A stretch of DNA of 6,890 bases, taken from contig JAEEPV010000255.1 of the NCBI GenBank assembly GCA_016284975.1, positions 1 to 6,890 on the forward strand. Reading direction: 5' to 3'. Below the pieces are notes generated by a model, which was given only the letters and a program-made list of their open reading frames with translations, was not told the origin of the DNA and ran no database searches. This document shows, piece after piece, positions 1 to 4,658 of this stretch (positions are counted from its first letter, which is position 1; each line of letters opens with the position of its first letter). Source of the DNA: Solobacterium sp. (lineage in GTDB: Bacteria; Bacillota_I; Bacilli_A; Erysipelotrichales; Erysipelotrichaceae). Both the position numbers and the translations under genes were made by a program.

Positions 1-261
1 GATGAAGTTATCGGCCCGAACCCGCTCGATGAGAAATTCAAGGCATTCGGCTGGCATGTTATCAATGTAGACGGACATAACTTTGATGAATTGAGAGCCG
101 CCTTCAAAGAGGCAGCTGAGACAAAGGGAAAACCTACCGCGATCGTTGCCAAGACCATTAAGGGTAAAGGCGTTTCCTTTATGGAAAACAATGTCGCATG
201 GCACGGTACTGCGCCGAATGAAGAGCAAACAGCTATTGCACTAAAGGATCTGGAGGCATAA
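1..261 (+). CDS. Transketolase, N-terminal subunit (3' end only; 5' truncated by window)
   Basis: An open frame from base 1 to a TAA at 259-261 gives the last 86 residues of a transketolase N-terminal (thiamine-diphosphate/PP-binding) subunit. Recognisable family features are VDGHNFDEL (residues 38-46 of the fragment; the usual 'DGH' segment), then AKTIKGKGVSFMEN, and NNVAWHG followed by APNEEQ near the end. This tail is typical of the stand-alone N subunit, which stops here where the full-length enzyme would continue into the pyrimidine-binding domain. In the family, the two subunits together transfer two-carbon ketol units between sugar phosphates in the cytosolic non-oxidative pentose phosphate pathway. 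The partner subunit starts 2 nt after the stop, so the two are clearly one operon. The start and promoter lie left of the window. The assignment is secure; the specific sugar substrates are taken from the family. Confidence 0.95.
   Translation, partial: DEVIGPNPLDEKFKAFGWHVINVDGHNFDELRAAFKEAAETKGKPTAIVAKTIKGKGVSFMENNVAWHGTAPNEEQTAIALKDLEA
252..256 (+). promoter_or_regulatory. Ribosome binding site of transketolase C-terminal subunit
   Basis: GGAGG lies 7 nt before the ATG at 264 and inside the last codons of the upstream subunit gene. It fixes the start at 264 and suggests that both transketolase subunits are translated together in balanced amounts. Confidence 0.85.
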
Positions 262-263
262 CC

Positions 264-1184
264 ATGGCAAAAGCAACTAGACAGGCATACGGAGAAAAAC
301 TCGGCGAGCTCGTTGTCGAAAACCCGAAAATCGTCGTATTGGACGCAGACCTTGCGAATGCGACCAAGACTAATATCGCTCAGAAGGCTGCACCGGACCG
401 TTTCTTCGATCTTGGTATCGCAGAAGCAGACATGATCGGACACGCAGCAGGTCTTGCGGCAAGTGGCTTCATCCCCTTCGCTTCTAGCTTCGCAATGTTC
501 TGCACCGGTCGTGCATGGGAACAGGTTCGCAACAGTGTTGCCTACCCGCACCTCAATGTTAAGATCTGCGGAACCCATGCCGGTATCACCGTCGGTGAAG
601 ACGGCGTCAGCCATCAGGCAATCGAAGATATCGCCCTGATGCGTGTCATACCGGAGATGGAAGTCTATGTTCCGTGTGATGAAAAAGAAACACGCGCTGT
701 ACTCGATCACATCGTTAAAACCAACAAGCCGACCTATGTACGCTTAGGTCGTGCCAATGTCGAAGATGTCTATGAATCCGAAGCAATCGATGTTACAAAG
801 GCAAACATTCTCCGCAAGGGTTCAAAAGCTGCAGTCTTCGCAACCGGTGTATGTGTACAGTCCGCTCTGGAAGCAGCTGACAAACTGAAAGCAGAAGGTG
901 TTGATCTGACCGTCGTTGATATCTGTGCGATTAAACCGTGCGATGAAGAAGGCATCGTTAAGATCCTCGAAGATCATGAGCTGATCTTCACCGCAGAAGA
1001 ACACAATATCGTTGCAGGTCTTGGCGGACTGATTTCAGAAATCTCCACCAGCCGCTGCCCGCGCCGCATTGTCCGTATTGGTGTGAATGACCAGTTCGCA
1101 GAAAGCGGAAACTACAAGGCGCTCATGGAGAAATATGAGCTCGACGGTGAAGGTCTTTACAAAAAGATCAAAGCCGCACTGTAA
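264..1184 (+). CDS. Transketolase, C-terminal subunit
   Basis: The 306-residue product is the pyrimidine-binding plus C-terminal half of a split transketolase. Residues ~4-165 form the transketolase pyrimidine-binding domain. DLGIAEADMIGHAAGLA (49-65) carries the glutamate (E54) that in this family activates the thiamine aminopyrimidine ring. GEDGVSHQ (111-118) is the usual active-site segment with a conserved histidine. Residues ~180-300 form the C-terminal transketolase domain, with EEHN (245-248) and the GVNDQFAESG segment near the end. The length matches stand-alone C subunits (about 310 aa). It must pair with the N subunit encoded just upstream to make the thiamine-diphosphate-dependent cytosolic enzyme of the pentose phosphate pathway. 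The start is fixed by GGAGG at 252-256. An intrinsic terminator follows the stop by about 30 nt, so this is the last gene of its operon. A 1-deoxyxylulose-5-phosphate synthase is related but would be a single longer chain; the split layout argues against it. Confidence 0.96.
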   Translation: MAKATRQAYGEKLGELVVENPKIVVLDADLANATKTNIAQKAAPDRFFDLGIAEADMIGHAAGLAASGFIPFASSFAMFCTGRAWEQVRNSVAYPHLNVKICGTHAGITVGEDGVSHQAIEDIALMRVIPEMEVYVPCDEKETRAVLDHIVKTNKPTYVRLGRANVEDVYESEAIDVTKANILRKGSKAAVFATGVCVQSALEAADKLKAEGVDLTVVDICAIKPCDEEGIVKILEDHELIFTAEEHNIVAGLGGLISEISTSRCPRRIVRIGVNDQFAESGNYKALMEKYELDGEGLYKKIKAAL

Positions 1185-1212
1185 TATACCTCATTAATCA
1201 CATTCATTAATG

Positions 1213-1247
1213 GCGTCAACCTACCTATGGTTGGCGCTTTTGTTTTT
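1213..1247 (+). terminator. Rho-independent terminator of the transketolase operon
   Basis: GCGTCAACC (1213-1221) pairs with GGTTGGCGC (1229-1237) over 9 bp with one G-T wobble and a 7-nt loop. It is followed at once by TTTTGTTTTT (1238-1247). It lies about 30 nt after the transketolase stop codon and separates this operon from the downstream signalling gene. Confidence 0.93.
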
Positions 1248-1267
1248 CTGCATGCATACTTTTTCCC

Positions 1268-1279
1268 GGATATATATCC
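1268..1279. promoter_or_regulatory. Perfect 12-bp palindrome upstream of the EAL gene, possible operator
   Basis: GGATATATATCC reads the same on both strands. It sits between the transketolase terminator and the TATAAT box of the PAS-GGDEF-EAL gene, about 90 nt before the start codon. It could be a site for a dimeric regulator. The core is only alternating A/T, so chance is a real alternative. No regulator can be named. Confidence 0.3.
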
Positions 1280-1340
1280 CTGTTCTCATCTTTCCTGAAA
1301 TAGGATGAATATAGGACAAATCCTTACAATGCATGAGGCA

Positions 1341-1346
1341 TATAAT
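1341..1346 (+). promoter_or_regulatory. Possible -10 element of the PAS-GGDEF-EAL gene
   Basis: TATAAT matches the housekeeping sigma -10 consensus exactly and lies 22 nt before the preferred ATG at 1369. No good -35 hexamer is found 16-18 nt upstream (1318-1323 reads AAATCC), and there is no TG extension. The promoter would therefore be weak or activator-dependent. Transcription from here would begin near 1353, giving a very short leader. Confidence 0.4.
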
Positions 1347-1368
1347 AAGGAAAAAGAGAGAAAACACC

Positions 1369-3129
1369 ATGAATCAGATAATCAGTCAAAGCATCAAAAC
1401 ACTGTATATTCCGCCCGATCTTCCAGGGGGATTATTCATTTACAATGCCGACAAAGAGGAAAAGATTCTTTATGCGGATGAAAATGTCATTCATCTGTAC
1501 GGCTGCGAATCATTTGAGCAGTTTCTGGAATTGACAGGAGGAACCTTTCAGGGAATGGTTCATCCGGATGATCTTCAGAAAATCGAGAACCAGATCCAGG
1601 CCCAGACCATGTTCGGCGAGCGACGCCATGATTATGTCCGTTACCGCATTATTCGCAGGGACGGAGTGATTCGCTACATCGAAGATTTCGGTCATCTGCT
1701 CCATAATCCGGAAGGAAAGAGTTTCTTTTATGTATTCATTGTCGATGTAGATCAGAATGAATTTCTGAATCGAAACCGGAACTCCTTTGCGGAAGCGGAA
1801 GTGCTCACGATGAATGAAGAAACCGACCAATTGACCGGTCTCTACAACATGTCATATTTCTATCAGCATGTCCAGCAGCTTCTGAGCTCGCAGGAAGGAC
1901 TGAAAGATGAGCTCTCAATTATCCATTTCGATATTCCAAATTTCAAGCTGTTCAATGAACAGAACGGATTCCAGAAAGGTGATGAACTGCTTTGCGATAC
2001 AGCCAGGATCATCCGCGGAGTATTTGAAAACGGAACGGTTGCCCGCCTCTCCAACGATCATTTTGTGGTGTGCGCTTCAGGATCACAGGAATCAATCGTA
2101 GAACAGGTTGAAAAGGTCCACAATCTCATCCTGATGTCAGAGGATCCCGTTAAGCATGTCCGCATCAAGGCCGGCATCTATTTCATGGATGACAGGTATA
2201 TGGAAGTTGGTCTTGCCTGCGACCATGCGCGCCTTGCCTGCAGTGCTGTTAAGCATCGTCATGACATTAACTATTGTATATATGATGATATGCTGAGAGA
2301 CCGTCTCCGCCGCCAGCAATACATTATTGACAATATCGACGAAGCAATCGAAAAGGAATATCTCAAAGTGTTCTATCAGCCGGTCATCCGTGTACAAAGC
2401 GGAGAGATTTGCGGTTATGAAGCACTGGTACGATGGAAGGATGAAAGCTTCGGTCTTATCTCGCCTGGCGAATTCGTGGAAACACTCGAGCAGTTCCATC
2501 TCATTCATACCGTGGACCGCTATGTTATCCGCAAGGTTGCGGCGGAATACCGGCGTCTGAAAGATGCGGGTGAACCAGTCGTGCCGGTTTCGATCAATCT
2601 GTCCCGTCTTGATTTTGAACTCTGTGACGTTTTCGCGATGATCGAAGGTATTACGCAGGAATACGATATGCCGAAGGATATGATGGAGATCGAGATCACC
2701 GAAAGTGTGCTTAATGACAACATTGGTTTTATCCGCAAGGAATGTGAAAAACTGAAAGAGGCCGGCTACCACATCTGGCTCGATGACTTCGGCAGCGGTT
2801 ACTCCTCACTCAACACACTTACCGAATATAACTTCGATGTATTGAAACTCGATCTTGTCTTCCTGCGCAGTTACGACCACAATCCGAAAACAGCGGGACT
2901 TCTTACCCTTATCGTCAAAGGTGCGGAACAGATGGGTCTGGAGCCGCTTTGCGAAGGTGTCGAGACAAAGGAACACTATGAATTCCTGAAGAAGATCGGA
3001 TGCACGCGGGCACAGGGTTACTATTTCGGAAAACCGATGCCGATGGAAGAGACCCGTGCGCATACCCGTGCAAACGGCCTGACCTTTGAAAGTGAAGAAA
3101 CCAGAGAGAAGCTGAAAAAAACCAAATAA
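1369..3129 (+). CDS. PAS - degenerate GGDEF - EAL protein, probable c-di-GMP phosphodiesterase
   Basis: The 586-residue cytosolic protein (no signal peptide or membrane helix) has three domains. Residues ~18-130 look like a PAS_3-type fold, with a VHPDD segment at 64-68. Residues ~150-308 are a GGDEF domain beginning QLTGLYN (154-160). Its signature is RLSNDHF (226-232) in place of RLGGDEF, so diguanylate cyclase activity should be lost; a GTP-binding or scaffold role is possible. Residues ~331-565 are an EAL domain with all expected catalytic positions: EAL E351, N410, E442, D472 and D473 (LDDFGSGYSSL), K493, E529 and Q549. The spacings match those of active phosphodiesterases such as RocR. 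The inferred role is hydrolysis of c-di-GMP to pGpG, controlled by the PAS and GGDEF-like domains. An in-frame ATG at 1333 would add 12 basic residues, but it overlaps the TATAAT box and has no ribosome site at a usable distance, whereas purine-rich GAGAG lies 8 nt before 1369. It is a single-gene unit between two terminators, convergent with the kinase operon. Confidence 0.93.
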   Translation: MNQIISQSIKTLYIPPDLPGGLFIYNADKEEKILYADENVIHLYGCESFEQFLELTGGTFQGMVHPDDLQKIENQIQAQTMFGERRHDYVRYRIIRRDGVIRYIEDFGHLLHNPEGKSFFYVFIVDVDQNEFLNRNRNSFAEAEVLTMNEETDQLTGLYNMSYFYQHVQQLLSSQEGLKDELSIIHFDIPNFKLFNEQNGFQKGDELLCDTARIIRGVFENGTVARLSNDHFVVCASGSQESIVEQVEKVHNLILMSEDPVKHVRIKAGIYFMDDRYMEVGLACDHARLACSAVKHRHDINYCIYDDMLRDRLRRQQYIIDNIDEAIEKEYLKVFYQPVIRVQSGEICGYEALVRWKDESFGLISPGEFVETLEQFHLIHTVDRYVIRKVAAEYRRLKDAGEPVVPVSINLSRLDFELCDVFAMIEGITQEYDMPKDMMEIEITESVLNDNIGFIRKECEKLKEAGYHIWLDDFGSGYSSLNTLTEYNFDVLKLDLVFLRSYDHNPKTAGLLTLIVKGAEQMGLEPLCEGVETKEHYEFLKKIGCTRAQGYYFGKPMPMEETRAHTRANGLTFESEETREKLKKTK

Positions 3130-3211
3130 CGATGAAAAACAGGACATCCGCTGTGCCAAACTCACACGAGCGCCTGACCTGCATAAACGAACAATCTGCC
3201 GATACCGGAAT

Positions 3212-3260
3212 AAAACCCCTTCCACTTGTACACGTTGTGCATTGAAGTGGAGGAGGTTTT
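3212..3260. terminator. Bidirectional intrinsic terminator between convergent genes
   Basis: AAAACCCCTTCCACTT (3212-3227) faces AAGTGGAGGAGGTTTT (3245-3260). The 16-position stem has one mismatch and one wobble, and a 17-nt loop that itself contains a short CAC/GTG stem (3231-3233 with 3237-3239). The right arm ends in TTTTCTTT on the plus strand, and the left arm reads as TTTTATT on the minus strand. The hairpin can therefore stop transcripts of the EAL gene from the left and of the kinase/binding-protein operon from the right. It lies about 80 nt from one stop codon and 100 nt from the other. Confidence 0.85.
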
Positions 3261-3280
3261 CTTTCGACACGTCCCAACAC

Positions 3281-3332
3281 CAGTTCAGGTTTTGAATGTC
3301 ATCAGGTGAATACCTGAATTCGGACCGAACTG
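3281..3332. repeat. Long imperfect inverted repeat (nested hairpin) in the convergent region
   Basis: Three nested stems fold on one axis. CAGTTC plus GGT (3281-3286, 3288-3290) pair with ACCGAACTG (3324-3332). GAAT (3294-3297) pairs with ATTC (3318-3321). TCAGGT (3302-3307) pairs with ACCTGA (3312-3317) around a GAAT tetraloop. There is one bulged A and small internal loops. No T-run follows on either strand, so it is not a standard terminator. In the minus-strand transcript it would lie in the 3' untranslated region of the binding-protein mRNA, before the terminator. Confidence 0.6.
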
Positions 3333-3361
3333 CGTTAATGGCGTACTTTACAGTTCAGGTT
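3281..3361. repeat. Pair of 11-bp direct repeats, 70 bp apart
   Basis: CAGTTCAGGTT occurs at 3281-3291 and again at 3351-3361. The second copy overlaps the last two bases of the stop codon (minus strand) of the solute-binding protein gene. Similarity does not extend beyond the 11 bases on either side. Both copies can pair with the single inverted partner at 3324-3332. Confidence 0.65.
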
Positions 3362-4658
3362 ACTGGGCAAGCGCTCCATAACCGGCGATGGCCTCATCAA
3401 TAGTCATTGTGCCGGTTCCAACCCCGTAAGCAGCCTGCCTTAACTGCTTGACCGCATCATCCATCAATCCGAACACTTCCGGTGACAGAATCCGTGATTC
3501 CGGAATATTTCCGAATGCGGCATACATGTTATCAAACGACAGATCTTTTGTCGGTGACATAAGCCCCTTGTTATGCGCCATCTCATTCAATTCTGGTGAT
3601 GTGATCAGGAAACGCATGAATTCGTTGACCATTTCCAGATTTTCACTTTCTTTATCGACGGAGAACTGCAGATTCGGCATATCAAGGAAATAAGCGCCAT
3701 CATCCGATACGGGAATCGGAACAAAGGTGTATTTGAATGGATTGGCAATAAATGCTTCCGAACGGCTTTCACGTTTCTTTGTTCCGGATACGGTATCGCC
3801 AGAACAGGTCATCATCGGAACATCACCTTCAAAGAAGCGAAGGATTACCGCATCATAGTTGTTTTCGATTTCTCCACAGGCTTCAAGATTTACGCCGCAG
3901 TCGTTCAGGAACTGCACGATCTTCTCAAGAGATGGACGCATATACTCGCCTGCCGAAGGATCAAGCGCATTGAGTTTTTTGATAGCTTCCGCATCATCCG
4001 CTACTGTTCCGCAGAAGAACGGATAGATCGTCAACGTAAACAGCGAGGTTGTTTCCTCTTTGGAGAAACCCATGAGCGGGTTTTCATAGCCTTTCTCACG
4101 AAATGCCTTGCATACATCCACAAGTTCCTGATAGGTAGTGGGAACACTCAGGCCTTCTTTTTCAAACAGATCATTATTTACAAGCATACCGTAAGTGTTC
4201 GCGAAAACAGGAACCATCGGAAGCGTACCGTCATCCGTATTCAGAATGATGTTGCTGCGGATGCAGTCCAGATCAAGACCAAGTGCCGGATCTGCCAGAT
4301 TCTCCGCATGATCAAACGAAGACTTATACTGGTCCCGACCATACATCCAGGAGTTGCTGACATAAATATCCGGCGCATCGTTTCCGTTGAGAACCGTACC
4401 GATCATGTTGTTATAATCATCAACCTTCGTGAACTCCAGTTTCACATTGGGATAATACTCGTTGAAACGGTCAAACTCCGTTTCAAGCGCTTCAAAGTTG
4501 TCATAGCCGCCGGCCACTTTGATTTCACCGCTTGCGGAAGTATCCAGCGATGGCTGGAAGCCCTCCGTTGGTGTCTTTTCCTCCGGCTTTTCTGACTTGC
4601 ATGCAGTCAGACCCAGAATCATCATTGCCGCTAATAACAGTTTTATCGTCTTTTTCAT
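3360..4658 (-). CDS. Extracellular solute-binding lipoprotein (ABC-type family 1)
   Basis: The 432-residue product begins with a lipoprotein signal peptide: MKK, a hydrophobic core, then the lipobox LTAC with the anchoring cysteine at residue 20. A charged linker (~21-45) follows, then an extracellular solute-binding fold of the sugar-binding family 1 type. Typical traits are EIKVAGGYDNFEALETEF near the start of the mature domain, the NDAPDIYVSNS segment (~93-103), NTYGMLVNNDLFEKEGL followed by PTTYQEL (~153-177), and PNLQFSVDKES with an MNEFMRFL-like helix in the C-terminal lobe. It should sit on the outer face of the cell membrane and bind a small ligand; a carbohydrate is the family default, but the ligand is not readable here. 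The start overlaps the kinase stop by 4 bp (ATGA), and GGAGG lies 7 nt upstream. It is the last gene of the operon and no permease or ATPase gene follows, which makes a ligand-sensing role with the kinase plausible. A transport role with permeases elsewhere is also possible. Confidence 0.92.
   Translation of the reverse strand: MKKTIKLLLAAMMILGLTACKSEKPEEKTPTEGFQPSLDTSASGEIKVAGGYDNFEALETEFDRFNEYYPNVKLEFTKVDDYNNMIGTVLNGNDAPDIYVSNSWMYGRDQYKSSFDHAENLADPALGLDLDCIRSNIILNTDDGTLPMVPVFANTYGMLVNNDLFEKEGLSVPTTYQELVDVCKAFREKGYENPLMGFSKEETTSLFTLTIYPFFCGTVADDAEAIKKLNALDPSAGEYMRPSLEKIVQFLNDCGVNLEACGEIENNYDAVILRFFEGDVPMMTCSGDTVSGTKKRESRSEAFIANPFKYTFVPIPVSDDGAYFLDMPNLQFSVDKESENLEMVNEFMRFLITSPELNEMAHNKGLMSPTKDLSFDNMYAAFGNIPESRILSPEVFGLMDDAVKQLRQAAYGVGTGTMTIDEAIAGYGALAQ

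Larger units (their letters stand above)
3130..3359. other. Convergent intergenic region, no gene seen
   Basis: These 230 bp separate the stop of the EAL gene (+) from the stop of the solute-binding protein gene (-). The open frames crossing it are extensions of shadow frames and have no ribosome site or recognisable protein. It holds a probable bidirectional terminator (3212-3260) and a nested hairpin with an 11-bp direct repeat (3281-3361). The first 80 bp show only a weak CGCT/AGCG-ended hairpin (3149-3172) without a T-run. Confidence 0.8.

Noticed and set aside
1191..1211. Direct repeat TCATTAAT (1191-1198 and 1204-1211) after the transketolase stop codon
   Set aside because: It is short, AT-rich and sits just before the terminator stem; it is most likely chance.
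1185..1368. c-di-GMP riboswitch ahead of the EAL gene
   Set aside because: The region is short and AT-rich. I see no GEMM-type conserved segments or paired helices apart from the terminator of the upstream operon.
2137..2772. Minus-strand open frame of 211 codons inside the EAL gene
   Set aside because: It lies antisense to a well-supported GGDEF/EAL coding region, shows no recognisable domain, and looks like a shadow of strong codon bias on the other strand.
3149..3172. Hairpin CGCT-GTG / CAC-AGCG just after the EAL gene as a terminator
   Set aside because: The stem is broken by a 3-nt bulge and no T-run follows. The much stronger hairpin at 3212-3260 explains termination.
2806..3280. Two overlapping minus-strand open frames reaching into the convergent intergenic region
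   Set aside because: Both lie mostly antisense to the EAL domain, run through the bidirectional terminator hairpin, and have no recognisable protein features.
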